In this document: positions 11,481 to 21,438 of the stretch, piece by piece
Layout: every line of letters begins with the position of its first letter
Numbering within the stretch: position 1 is the stretch's first letter
Source: Ustilago trichophora
Taxonomy: Eukaryota > Basidiomycota > Ustilaginomycetes > Ustilaginales > Ustilaginaceae
DNA length: 64,000 nucleotides
Assembly: GCA_900323505.1 (NCBI GenBank)
Contig: OOIN01000005.1
Coordinates: 1,673,575-1,737,574, forward strand
Direction of reading: 5' to 3'
Program-made: the position numbers and the translations under genes
Notes under the pieces: generated by a model
Database searches by the model: none
What the model saw: only the letters and a program-made list of their open reading frames with translations
What the model was told of the DNA's origin: nothing

Positions 11481-12114
11481 AAATGCGTATCGCGGGGCTT
11501 CCGATTCTTCCAGCTCTACGGAATTGAGAGAGGATGATGGCTGTCTTGATACGTCTACAAGATCTTAAACACGAGTTTGAAGGAAGACACAGTCGCTACC
11601 GGATCTCAAGAATATATGACTCGGCGCTTTGAACGGCATTCAACAGCTCGGTCAATCTGCGTCGAAATTGGGTAGAAGCCGGTACAGAATTGCATTGCAC
11701 TGCGCACGCGCTTATTATACTTGCGAAGGTCTCTTCCAATAGGTGAATTGCGATAAATATCAGAGCGGAATGCGGAATCGGATTGCGGATTGCGGAGACA
11801 GCCAACGTAGGGGTCGCGATAGGCATTTTAGCCGACAAAGGGCAATCTGGCTCACTCACTTGGCTCACTCACTTGAGTCAGGAAGAACCTCTTTCAAGAC
11901 AGAGAGTGGCCAGACGCGCACACAAAATTTCGGTTTGTGTTAGTTTCGTGATTTGGGCGATTTTCGCCCATCACGCTGCATTCGCCACAGCCGCACTGCT
12001 GCCAAAAGATTGTCTCGCAGATCGACTGGCCTCATCTCTGTGACAGCCCTTTTCCTTTCTGTTTTGTCGCCATCATCCCAACTCATTCTAATACCTTCAA
12101 GGCATTCGGGCAGC
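11481..12114. other. Divergent promoter region (GNAT / MATE)
   Basis: About 630 bases lie between two divergent genes. I see no further gene. A duplicated GGCTCACTCACTT motif occurs at ~11848-11874. Confidence 0.4.
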
Positions 12115-14517
12115 ATGAGCTTTACACCGCGCTACGGCTCGTCCGTAACGAGGGACTACACCTTGCTTCAAGGTCATCCTAGCTCGTATCATCACTTCGG
12201 TGCCCTCGGCTCAAGCCAGCAACGCGGCGCCAACCAATCAACAGCACCAGACGATGACGCTCACAGCATCCATGGCGATCACGATCACGATCACGATCAC
12301 GATCACAATCACAATCACAATCTAGATGACCACGACCACGACCACGACGCCGTAGCCTCAGCATCCTCCATCCATCTCGACGATTCCACCGATAACGGTC
12401 TCAGCAACATTTCGCTTCCTGCAAATCATCTAGCTGTCCCTAGCTCCCCTGCCTTTGGCCGCGGCAATCGTCTCGCAACCGCTCCCGTCGCATCGCCCCG
12501 CAATCGCCGACCCAGCGTCAATGCCTACTCACAAGTGGCGGGCATTCCCTCCGAGTATCTGCTCGGAGGCTCCGCCATTCCTCCAACGCATCATCCCTCT
12601 TCCGCTTCCAACATCACCCTTGGTGCACCCCTCGCACCATCGTCCTCTGTTCCAAAGCAAGCCAGAACATCTCTCGAAGATGGCGATCAACGTACAAGTG
12701 AAGAGCTTGACGCAACCGAATCAACTTCACTCCTTCACCGTCGAGCACCACAACACCCAGATGCTCACCAACACCATGGCTCAAACGCAGTGCCATCCTC
12801 GTACGGTGCCGTGCGACGCTCCTCCATCGACGGTGCCAGCATCATCAGTGGCGGCCCAGGTGTCAGCGGCTGGGCAGCTGCAAACATGATGCGTGAAGCT
12901 CCTCTCCCAGGTGTTGAGCAGATCGAGTCGATTGCTCGCGAGTCGCACGACCACATCGCTTGGAGGGAGGCCAGAGTCTTGATTGGTTACACTGTCCCCA
13001 TCTTTGCCACCCATCTCCTAGAACTCTCACTCTCGGTAGCCTCTGTCTTCTCTCTCGGCCATCTCGGTACCGTCGAGCTTGCTGCCGCCTCCCTCTCCAG
13101 CATGACCGCCAACGTCTCTGGCTTCAGTGTTCTATCTGGTTTCATCTCGGCTCTCGACACTCTTCTCCCATCCGCATATACCCAACAACCCAAGTCAGTC
13201 GGACTGTGGACACAGCGAATGGGCGTCATTCTCATGGGTATTCTCCCCCTCATCCTCGCCGTTTGGCTCAATGCAGAAGCGATCTTGGTCAGCATCGGTC
13301 AGGATCCCGAGGTCGCCTATCTCGCAGGTCGCTACCTTACCGTACTTTCCATCGGTTTGCCCGGGTACGCTCTCTTCGAGGTCTGCCGACGTTACTTGCA
13401 GGCGCAAGGTCTTATGCACGCACCCACCATCGTCCTCATCTTTGTCTCTCCACTCAACGCCATTGCCAACTATCTGCTTGTTTGGGGGCCTGACTCCATC
13501 AGGCTTGGTTTCATCGGAGCCCCACTCGCTTCAGCGCTCTCCATGTGGCTCATGGCCATTCTCTGCTTTTTCCAGTGCGTCCTCGGTCCTCGCGATGCCT
13601 GGGATGGCTTCACCACCGCAGCCTTCAAGTGGGATGGTGTCAGGCCCGTCCTCTACCTTGGTTTTGCCGGCATGATCAGTCTCGCCGCTGAATGGTGGGC
13701 TTGGGAGATTGTAGGACTCGTCACCAGTCAGCTCGGTGTTGTCGCGCTCGCTGCCCAATCGGTGCTCCTCGTCAGCTCCTCAGTCACATACCAGCTGCCC
13801 TTTGGTGCTTCGGTTGCTACTGCTGTCCGCGTCGGCAATCTTCTCGGCGCCAATCGACCCGACGAAGCCAAGATCTCGAGTCGAGTTGCTCTCATTCTCT
13901 CGCTTGCCATGGGTGGTCTCAACTCTGCCCTCTTCCTTATTTTCCGCAAGCAGTGGGGCTGGCTCTTCAGCTCCGACATCGAGGTTATCAAGCTCGTCGA
14001 GTACATCTTGCCCCTGCTTGCTTTCTTCCAAGTTGCCGACGGTATCTGTGGCATTGCTGGCGGTGTCCTCCGTGGTACCGGAAGGCAGGCGGCCGGTGCT
14101 GGCATCAACATGGTTTCCTACTACATTATCGGTATCCCCATCGGCCTGATCCTCACTTTTACTCGCATCAACCTCGGACTCGCCGGCCTCTGGTGGGGTC
14201 TGACCATCGCGCTACTGTTCGGCTCGGCCGGTATGATCTGGATCATCGGCATCACAGACTGGGATTGGGAGGTCAAGAAGGTACAGCTGCGCATGGCTGT
14301 CGACGATCCCTCGGATCCTTCTCACCAAGCTGCTGCAACTGCACACGGCAACGCAAAGCCCGATGTCGAGGTCGCATCTGCCCCTCGCCTGGCTCAGACC
14401 TCGTCCGCTGTCGACGCCATCAACAGCCGCGATCCGGCCCTCAGCCCCCTTGGCCTGCGTCCATCTTCGCTGGCTGGGTCCGTGATCGAGGAGGAGGACG
14501 ATCAAGTGTCCATCTGA
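12115..14517 (+). CDS. MATE-family multidrug/toxin efflux transporter
   Basis: The start is placed at the ATG at 12115 (MSFTPRYGSS), because upstream in-frame codons resemble leader sequence. The product is 800 residues. The first ~290 are hydrophilic and Ser/His-rich, with a striking run of alternating Asp-His and Asn-His pairs at ~56-80. From ~300 to ~715 there are twelve hydrophobic segments in two six-helix halves, typical of eukaryotic MATE carriers: IGYTVPIFATHLLELSLSVA opens helix 1, and VALAAQSVLLVSSSVTYQLP, FGASVATAVRVGNLLGA and ADGICGIAGGVLRGTGRQ belong to the second half. MATE proteins export organic cations or toxins by proton or sodium antiport, usually at the plasma or vacuole membrane. 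The long N-terminus is unusual for the core family but common in fungi. Substrate unknown. Confidence 0.9.
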   Translation: MSFTPRYGSSVTRDYTLLQGHPSSYHHFGALGSSQQRGANQSTAPDDDAHSIHGDHDHDHDHDHNHNHNLDDHDHDHDAVASASSIHLDDSTDNGLSNISLPANHLAVPSSPAFGRGNRLATAPVASPRNRRPSVNAYSQVAGIPSEYLLGGSAIPPTHHPSSASNITLGAPLAPSSSVPKQARTSLEDGDQRTSEELDATESTSLLHRRAPQHPDAHQHHGSNAVPSSYGAVRRSSIDGASIISGGPGVSGWAAANMMREAPLPGVEQIESIARESHDHIAWREARVLIGYTVPIFATHLLELSLSVASVFSLGHLGTVELAAASLSSMTANVSGFSVLSGFISALDTLLPSAYTQQPKSVGLWTQRMGVILMGILPLILAVWLNAEAILVSIGQDPEVAYLAGRYLTVLSIGLPGYALFEVCRRYLQAQGLMHAPTIVLIFVSPLNAIANYLLVWGPDSIRLGFIGAPLASALSMWLMAILCFFQCVLGPRDAWDGFTTAAFKWDGVRPVLYLGFAGMISLAAEWWAWEIVGLVTSQLGVVALAAQSVLLVSSSVTYQLPFGASVATAVRVGNLLGANRPDEAKISSRVALILSLAMGGLNSALFLIFRKQWGWLFSSDIEVIKLVEYILPLLAFFQVADGICGIAGGVLRGTGRQAAGAGINMVSYYIIGIPIGLILTFTRINLGLAGLWWGLTIALLFGSAGMIWIIGITDWDWEVKKVQLRMAVDDPSDPSHQAAATAHGNAKPDVEVASAPRLAQTSSAVDAINSRDPALSPLGLRPSSLAGSVIEEEDDQVSI
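12277..12350 (+). repeat. GATCAC hexamer tract encoding Asp-His/Asn-His pairs
   Basis: Repeats of (G/C)ATCAC with AATCAC variants lie inside the transporter gene and encode alternating D-H and N-H residues. The period keeps the reading frame. Confidence 0.8.
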
Positions 14518-14852
14518 TTTCCTCAGAGCCGCCAACATCAAATTATTCCCCATGCTCCATACAGCCGCACCTTGCAATAATCCATATACAAACCCGTGTC
14601 CATATCAGTCTCTTGCAACACATGAAGTCAGAAGTTTGCAGCCTGTGGCACGAAGTCCTTGCAGAACAAGACGGATGCTTGGGATGGCGATCCTGACTCG
14701 ACTGTGCGGTGTCGAAAGAACGAAGAAGATCAATCAGTGCAATTGCAGAGGTAAGGAAATCCGGCATCGTCGTGCTCAGAGACTAAATTGAGGGGTATAT
14801 TAGCAAGCTAAGCGCATAAAGGGCAACAATGGACAAATGCAAAGCACGGAAT
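14518..14852. other. Convergent 3' intergenic region
   Basis: About 335 bases lie between the stops of the MATE gene and the second phosphatase half. No gene is seen. Confidence 0.4.
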
Positions 14853-16450
14853 CTAGAGCCAAAGACGACGCTTCAAGCCTTCGATCAGAGGGCCAAACAA
14901 CGGCATCATGGCCTTTGCTTCGTCGAGACTGTGTTGGCAAGACAGCAGATTGGAGAGGAAGAGTCGACAAAAGAGATCAGTATTGTCGCGCGGCGAATTC
15001 AAAGTACATACCAATGCTGGAACACGTACCTCTGAATTGTCTTGTGCGTGATAAAAGGCTTGTCCACGTCCTCATCATCAGGATCGAATGCTCCCGCATC
15101 AATACAGGATTCGCGCAACAGCTCGACGATCATCGCTACTTTTCGTTTCGACGAGATACATCCTTCCTCGTCCTCGTCATCTTCAGCATCGTATCCATGC
15201 ATACTTCCACCTGCGGCTTCATTGCCTCGCTGAGACTTTAATGGGTTGCCTTTCACAGTATGATGCAGGTGACGCGAGCGAAGTGTCGCATTGGCGTTGG
15301 AAAGATTCTTGGGATCGTCGATCTCGTCCGAGATAGCACGGAAGGCAAAAATACGCTGAGCAGATTCAGTTGCATGGGCAGAGGAAGCCGTTTCGGCAGC
15401 AGCAGTGGTGGTGGTGATGTTCTTGATCGAGGCGGTGGTGTTGCTCCGCGAGATCGAGTTGAGATACGTCACGACGAATCCCCAGTTGTCTTCTGGATGC
15501 GAAGATTCGTTTGGCGAGGTCACATAGAGGCCTAAACGTGAGCGTGATGTACACCGGGTAGATCGATCCGGGAGAGAGCGAGTGTCAGTTCTCATTCTTT
15601 ACTTTACCGAGCAGCGCGATGGGAGGAGGATTCAAGACATACCTTCTTGAAGACCGACGATATCGCCAACGAGAACTTTGGTGAAGTGGTTGAGCTTTTC
15701 GCTACCAAAGTCATAGCTGCAGACATACAGTGCCTTGGCCGTCAAGAGCGCTACTTTTTCCTCGAGCTTCAACGCTTGGACCGTGTTGGCTTGCAAAGGT
15801 GAGCAAAGTGTCCAGCCGCCGATCAGGTCCTCAGACTCGGGAACAGCCTCACGACGACAGCTTTCGATCGCAGAAGCGCGGACACGCGCCAGACGAATGG
15901 ACTCGGATGGATCACGGCTGTTGAGATCGTCGTAGTAGCGCTCTAGACCGTGCAGACCGATCGAGCCGTACGTGAAGTCGAGCACGGTCTGTCGGAAGAA
16001 GTCGGTCACGGCGCCTTGCACCATCCTGTAGACCGAGTTGGTCGCATCGTCTGTTGAGCGTCCAGTGAGGCAGGCGCAATACATAATTTGTCAGTGAGGC
16101 TGCGCTGAAGCGGTTGTCGACACCAGAAAGATAGTGATATACGTACTGATCATACCGAGGAAGCTCCTCTTTCCTGTTCTCGTAAAATCAACCTTGAGCG
16201 CATCCGTGTTGGAATAGCAGTGCGAGATAGCGTTGGCATTGTTGGCCCAGATGTCATTGAACGCATCGTCGAGTGCCTTTTCCGTCAGCACAAACCGAGC
16301 TTTCGGGATGTTGCTGTCTTTGGAGAGAGGATTGCTGCTGCATGTCGAGCCTACTTCCGTCCTCGAAGGTTGTGCAGCGCTTGGGGGAGCAACAGCGGTG
16401 GCAATCTTCTCCTGCGTTGTTGCTGGTGGCGACGAATCTGCAGCTGACAT
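14853..16450 (-). CDS. Sac2/INPP5F-type phosphoinositide phosphatase, C-terminal half (split gene)
   Basis: Four exons fit one frame: 16450-16147, 16050-15643, 15531-15030 and 14928-14853 (1,290 nt, 429 residues). Donors are GTACGT, GTATGT and GTACGT; acceptors are CAACAG, GTTTAG and CAACACAG. After ~60 low-complexity residues the protein begins exactly where the half at 957-3446 stops: FNDIWANNANAISHCYSNTDALKVDFTRTGKRSFLGMI is the C-terminal part of the Sac catalytic domain. DFFRQTVLDF and the hSac2-like homology region (FTKVLVGDIVGLQEG) follow, then an acidic tail. It has no CX5R loop, so alone it cannot be catalytic. The precise introns argue against decay. The two proteins may associate, or this half may act as a membrane or partner-binding module. 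Confidence 0.82.
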
Positions 16451-16894
16451 CCTTGCTGCAGTGAGTCAAGATAAGAGCTGTCGAGGCGATGGATGGTGTG
16501 GTAGGAGGGCATCCAGTCGAAAGAAAGAGGTGGATGAGCGAGGCTCGGGTCCAAAAAGTGACGTGCATAATGCTCCCGCCCCTAAGCGACTAGGAATTGA
16601 CCCATCGAAATTCAAAGTGACAGAGCAGTGGCAGCCGCGTCATGGGACCTCAAGACTTAACAGCTTTTTCCAATGCGCCACTGCCCCCGCCAAATTCATG
16701 TTGTTCGCCACCAGTTATGCAGGCACAAACTCACCGCATCGCACCGTCACCGGGCAAACCAGACATGAGAGCATGTACAATATGCGACGATCTATTACCA
16801 TGACGAATGAAAGAGAGAGAGGTATTTGCGATCTGAACAAGACCATTACCAATGAAACCAAAGACAAGGAGAACCAAGGACAAGAGACGCTTGC
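16451..16894. other. Upstream region of the second phosphatase half
   Basis: About 445 bases without a supported gene. On the minus strand, CTTGACTCACTGCAG just upstream of the ATG at 16450 resembles a branch point plus acceptor. That suggests a 5'-UTR intron, or the acceptor of a trans-splicing event. Confidence 0.4.
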
Positions 16895-18985
16895 TCAGTT
16901 GTTTCCGTAAGCCTTGATCTTGTTGAACAACAAGACGGAGCAGTATGACTCTTCAATCTTGCTCGCTACCAGCTGACTGAAGACGGCGATATAGAAGAGA
17001 ACAAAGGACAATGCAAAGAGAGACCACGCTGCTCGCATGACAGCGCCGGTAATTTCAGCACGAGTATACTGGTGCGTCCACTTGGGGAGGATCATCTTCC
17101 TCTTCTTTTCGGACAGAAGCTGCTCCTTCTCGGGGTCATGCTTCTTGGGTTTGGGAGTAGGGAAGAGCTGACCAGGTAGATGGACAACTAGCACGTAGAT
17201 GAGCGCGGTCGATAAAAGACCGACCAGCAGCTGCATGAAGATGAGCCACGAGGATCGGCCGAGTGGGCAAATCAGAATCGTGGCACCGGCACGGTAGAGG
17301 GCAACCAGGAAGGCCTTGCCGGAAAGAATAGTCCAAAGCATCGACGTGTTGAGGATGAGCTGCTTAGGATCGCGCAGCTTGAGCTCGTGACCGACGTGTT
17401 CGCTCCATACCATCGCTGGGATCTTGGCGGGAAGGATGAACATTCGCAGCATCGTAACAATGAGGAAGAAGGACCCTGCACCGACCGAGATGGCAATCTG
17501 GATACCGATGGGCAGCTGGTCGAATCTTGCGTCGAGAAAGGTGCTCCAAGCCCAACCCCAAAGGCCGCCAACAATCCAACCGCAGATGACATCCAGGGGC
17601 CAGTGGAGGGCGAGGTACAGACGCGAGATACCACTGGCGAGCGTGAGGATGGTCATGATGACGTGAATAGAGGCGGGGAAATTGAACTCAACCTCGACGT
17701 GGTTGCGGCTGAAGTAATAGGAAGCGTACACACACGCCATGAAAGACGCGTGGCCCGAGGGGAATGAATAGTCGTACTGCCTGAGCGGTCTCCTCAACTG
17801 GTACGGGTTCATCTTGAGGCGGTCCGCCGCGACCCAGGCGGGGCGAGGAACGGGACGGAGGACTTTGATCAAGTTGACAATGCCAAAAGTCACCACACAG
17901 GCTCGCATGATGATGATCAGTGTCAGCTGGTTCCACCTAGACCAGTAGATGCAAGCACCAATTACGATCAACACCGACTCCTGACAGATGTAATGGAAAA
18001 CGAGCGACGGAATCTTGAGCCCAGGGATACTCTGGATGAAGTTGAGGACGGCAACCTCGAACGATCGGTAGGTAGGATGAAGACGAGCGGAAAGCAGATG
18101 CCTCCAGGCTACCTTGTCGCGGTAGTCGATGTTATGACGCTGGCACTGCCTGAGCGAGCACTCGACGATCTGAGTCTCGCACTCCTCCTTGATCTCCTCT
18201 GCCGTCTTGTCATGTAGCTCAATAGGCTCCAGGAGGGCATAGGTGACCTTGGCATAGGGCATCATCATGAGCAGCAAGAAGTCGAAAAGGAAGCTCGAGT
18301 CGGCCTTGCGCAGATGGATCGGGTAGGGCATGTCGTAGCTGATGACGACCGGTACGAGTTCGATTGCGTCGGGGTGGGAAGCAGCAAACTCGAATGTCGG
18401 TAGGCCAAACTTGACGAAATTGTTGCGGGCCACTGTGACTGCCTGTGGGAAGATGACGAGATTCTTGGCAAAGTTTGGGTTGTTGGTCCACTCTTCGAGC
18501 ACCTTGACCAAAGGTGTGCCTCTCTTCTTGACGTAAGAGAAAGTGGAAGTGAGGTAGCCCGTGATGCCTTTCGAGGCGACTTCTGCCACAACGATGGCCG
18601 AGTTGGTCAAAGTCGGAAGACATCCATCGAGAAAGATGTAGGGATGCTCGGCACAGTATATGCGTCGAGTCGTAGCTTGCGAAACCTCGTTCAAGCTAGA
18701 AGCAGTGAATGTTTCGGCAGGAACTGGCTTGCCCTCGTGGTCAACAACCTCGAACTTGACGAATGGGAAGATTGACCTCGGGTGAACGCCTTTGGGTCCC
18801 GTGATGTAAACAACGATCGAGATTCGGCAGAAGAGGTAGATGAGCTGGCAAATCCCCAGCACGATTCCGAATGGAATGTATAGGATCCACAGGAAAGACC
18901 ACCATGTGAGGGATTTCGGGTTGAGACGTCGTGTGGGCCACGAAGCCTCGCAGGCGGCAGTGTCGAGGTCGGTTTCGACAGCCAT
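16895..18985 (-). CDS. Acyltransferase-PAP2 phosphatase fusion membrane protein
   Basis: One exon encodes 696 residues. Residues ~25-330 resemble glycerolipid acyltransferases: membrane segments at 28-60, an AEHPYIFLDG block (~111-120, His and Asp spaced much like motif I), VIFPQAVTVARNNFVKFG (~177) in the place of the FPEG motif, and VPVVISY. From ~335 the protein becomes a PAP2 phosphatase. All three motifs are present: KX6RP (K373-P381), PSGH (408-411) and SRLYLALHWPLD (453-464), within six membrane helices. PAP2 enzymes dephosphorylate phosphatidate or related lipid phosphates in the ER. The fusion could acylate a lysophosphatidate and then remove its phosphate in one polypeptide, which is an inference. 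The acyltransferase half lacks a perfect HX4D and may have altered activity. Confidence 0.75.
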   Translation of the reverse strand: MAVETDLDTAACEASWPTRRLNPKSLTWWSFLWILYIPFGIVLGICQLIYLFCRISIVVYITGPKGVHPRSIFPFVKFEVVDHEGKPVPAETFTASSLNEVSQATTRRIYCAEHPYIFLDGCLPTLTNSAIVVAEVASKGITGYLTSTFSYVKKRGTPLVKVLEEWTNNPNFAKNLVIFPQAVTVARNNFVKFGLPTFEFAASHPDAIELVPVVISYDMPYPIHLRKADSSFLFDFLLLMMMPYAKVTYALLEPIELHDKTAEEIKEECETQIVECSLRQCQRHNIDYRDKVAWRHLLSARLHPTYRSFEVAVLNFIQSIPGLKIPSLVFHYICQESVLIVIGACIYWSRWNQLTLIIIMRACVVTFGIVNLIKVLRPVPRPAWVAADRLKMNPYQLRRPLRQYDYSFPSGHASFMACVYASYYFSRNHVEVEFNFPASIHVIMTILTLASGISRLYLALHWPLDVICGWIVGGLWGWAWSTFLDARFDQLPIGIQIAISVGAGSFFLIVTMLRMFILPAKIPAMVWSEHVGHELKLRDPKQLILNTSMLWTILSGKAFLVALYRAGATILICPLGRSSWLIFMQLLVGLLSTALIYVLVVHLPGQLFPTPKPKKHDPEKEQLLSEKKRKMILPKWTHQYTRAEITGAVMRAAWSLFALSFVLFYIAVFSQLVASKIEESYCSVLLFNKIKAYGNN

Positions 18986-20672
18986 CTTGTGTGGTGATGA
19001 TCAAGTGAGAGGGCGAGCTTGTGAAGCACTTGTCCTTCTTGCGGGTCTTGAGGCAAAGTGTGGATGAAGGAATAGGGTAGCTGTGATACGGAGGAAGGGA
19101 AGAAAGGGAACAATGGAAAGGAAGGGAGAAAGGAACGCTGGACAGCAGGGGGGAGAAAGAGGTGATGGTCGAGTGTGTAAGTATCACGGCAAGTGATCAG
19201 ACAGATAGCCGAGGCAGAGCGACACAGGGCGGTGACAATAAGGAGTGTTCAAGAGGATAGGTGATAGTGACAGCGAAGAGTGCAGGTCTGGCCATTTTTT
19301 CTGAGCTTCATGAAGATTGATCAACGGTCGATTGCGAAGAGAAAGCAATGAGTAAGATCGAGGCAGCGTCAACCAGATCAGATCTTTGCTTCGAGCGGCT
19401 GGAGTAAGATTGATGCGCACACAGACCTTGCACGGGAGGAAGTACACCGGAAAAATAGCCGCAAGAAAAGCCATATCGGTTGGTGACCGTTCACGTATCG
19501 AGAAGAAACCGGAACACAAGATGTTTCCGCAAACGAAAAACTGATCGATTGGCCGGCAGCTGCATGTTGCAAATGCTCAGCTTCCAGGGAAAGGTGTAGC
19601 AATCCATATGATCGAGAAGGAGCAAAATTGACAGACCCTGGATTTGGGCCTGGAAAATTGAACAGGGCATGCAAAGAACGGTTAACTGCACAGGCGAAGG
19701 AGACTGAGAAAGAAGAATGGGTCTACGGAGGCCGATGTCGCGCGCGTGCTTGTGCGTGTGAGGGGCGTGGCACATAGAGGCCAACAATGACACCATGTCT
19801 CAGTTGCCATCCTGGACAGCTAGGGAAACAAACGCCGACAGCGCTGTGCCCACACTTGGAAGCATTTCTGGGTCTGGGTCCATTTGGATCGGACTGTCAA
19901 ATCTGAGACGTCGAGACCCGCGAATTCAAATAACTGGATAAATCTGTTCGCCTATTTTTACCGAGTGCAAATCAGAACCCAATGATTTTCTGAAACTGTT
20001 CGGTTATGCTTAAAGGCAGGGAGGAAGGAAGGGAGGTAAGAGGGAGCGCACGCCGTGTGAATACCTGCATCTTCGGTCCGCCAATCCCACCCGAGACGAA
20101 TCCGTCGCACAGAACAAAGAGAAGCGGCTCAAAGACCGGCCGCCCAGCTGCAAACTCTTGACCGAAGTACGAAAGTCTCACAACTGGTCTCAGACCCTCT
20201 GCCAACAGCTCGGTCTAGATGGTTGGCCGCAAGGCATCAACCACACCTCGCCGCGTTCATCTTTTTTGGGCTCAAATCTTGGATTGGACGAGGAGCGGGC
20301 TCCGTCTGCTGAGCCTGTCACTGTGCAGCGGGCTCTAGATTGAATTCGCGTCGTCGCACGGTGCGCTCCAAACAATGTACAGTAGTACTGCGAGCAATCA
20401 TGGCTTTACGTTAGCCATGTACTTTGCGAGTCTCCACTTTGACAATTTTGCCTGACGGTAAGCGACCCTCTGATGTTTGCTGACTCTGAGAAGGCTTGCA
20501 CCTAGACGATTTAGTCCTTCGACTCTGGCGAAGACTTACTGCAAATATCCTGACTTTCGCTCTCACCATCACGATTCCGAGCATCGTTCCGTCCTTCATC
20601 TCATCGACGAGTATCATATCCTGCAAAGCAAGACTCTTCGTCTTCAAGATACCATCAAAGATCCAAAAGACG
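18986..20672. other. 1.7-kb intergenic region
   Basis: This is the divergent promoter zone between the lipid enzyme and the surface protein. It contains purine-rich GGAAGG tracts (19090-19160 and 20018-20045). No ORF here has recognisable coding character, and I found no tRNA. Confidence 0.45.
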
Positions 20673-21438
20673 ATGTTGCGCTCAAGCACTTGGTCGGCCT
20701 GCGTAGCCGTGGTAGCCCTGCTAAGCTCAATTACTATTCCTATCAAGGCACAAGAAACAACATCGACAGCCTCGTTGGCGACCCTGACTTCCACCAGCAA
20801 TCTTGCGAGTTCAACTGTGGTGCCTTACCTTGCTTCATGTCCTGCCGAGCTCGAGCTGCAGATCAGTATTTGTCTGGATACCGTAGCTCGGGATGGCGCT
20901 GTCCTCCCGTGCAATCCAGACGACTGGTGGTGCAACTGTAACAACTGGCAAGGAATCATGTCGTGCTACCAGCCCTGCCCGAACCTGCAGGACCAGCTCG
21001 ATATCGACTGGAACCAGCAAAATTGCCAGGGCCAGCACGGGTATGCAAACCTCTACGGTGGAAACGCTACAGACTCTTACCTTGGATCTAATATCACTAC
21101 GACCGGCTCAAATGGCTATACAAGAAGCTACTACAGCGAGTAAGTGGTTTTGTTCATGCCGATCGGAACGGGAACCGACAGTCTAGGGCGTAACAATGAG
21201 TACTGACACGCACACATATGCACACCACTCTTTTTCACAATTGCTTACTTTACCGCTCAACAGGATGCCAAAGACGACCACGGCTTCTGCGACGAGCACC
21301 TGGACCTGGTCACCGGCTGCGACAGGATCAACTCAGGAGCGCTCCAAGTCGCAAGCATCTCGGCCTTACGCTATTCCGGCTGGGCTCCTCGCCTTCTCGT
21401 TTTTGCTTGTAGTTACCGTCAACCTCGTCCATCTGTGA
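20673..21438 (+). CDS. Secreted cysteine-rich, probably GPI-anchored surface protein
   Basis: Exon 1 is 20673-21139 (donor GTAAGT) and exon 2 is 21264-21438 (acceptor CTCAACAG), giving 213 residues. A signal peptide (residues 1-25, ending near IPIKA) is followed by a Ser/Thr-rich stretch. A compact domain with eight cysteines follows, spaced C-x10-C, PC, WWCNC, MSC, QPC and one more C. It resembles the eight-cysteine surface domains of basidiomycetes but does not match CFEM spacing well. A second Thr/Ser-rich stretch leads to a C-terminal hydrophobic segment (AIPAGLLAFSFLLVVTVNLV), as in GPI precursors. Several N-glycosylation sites (NAT, NIT) are present. Role unknown: cell wall, adhesion, or interaction with the plant. 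Confidence 0.7.
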
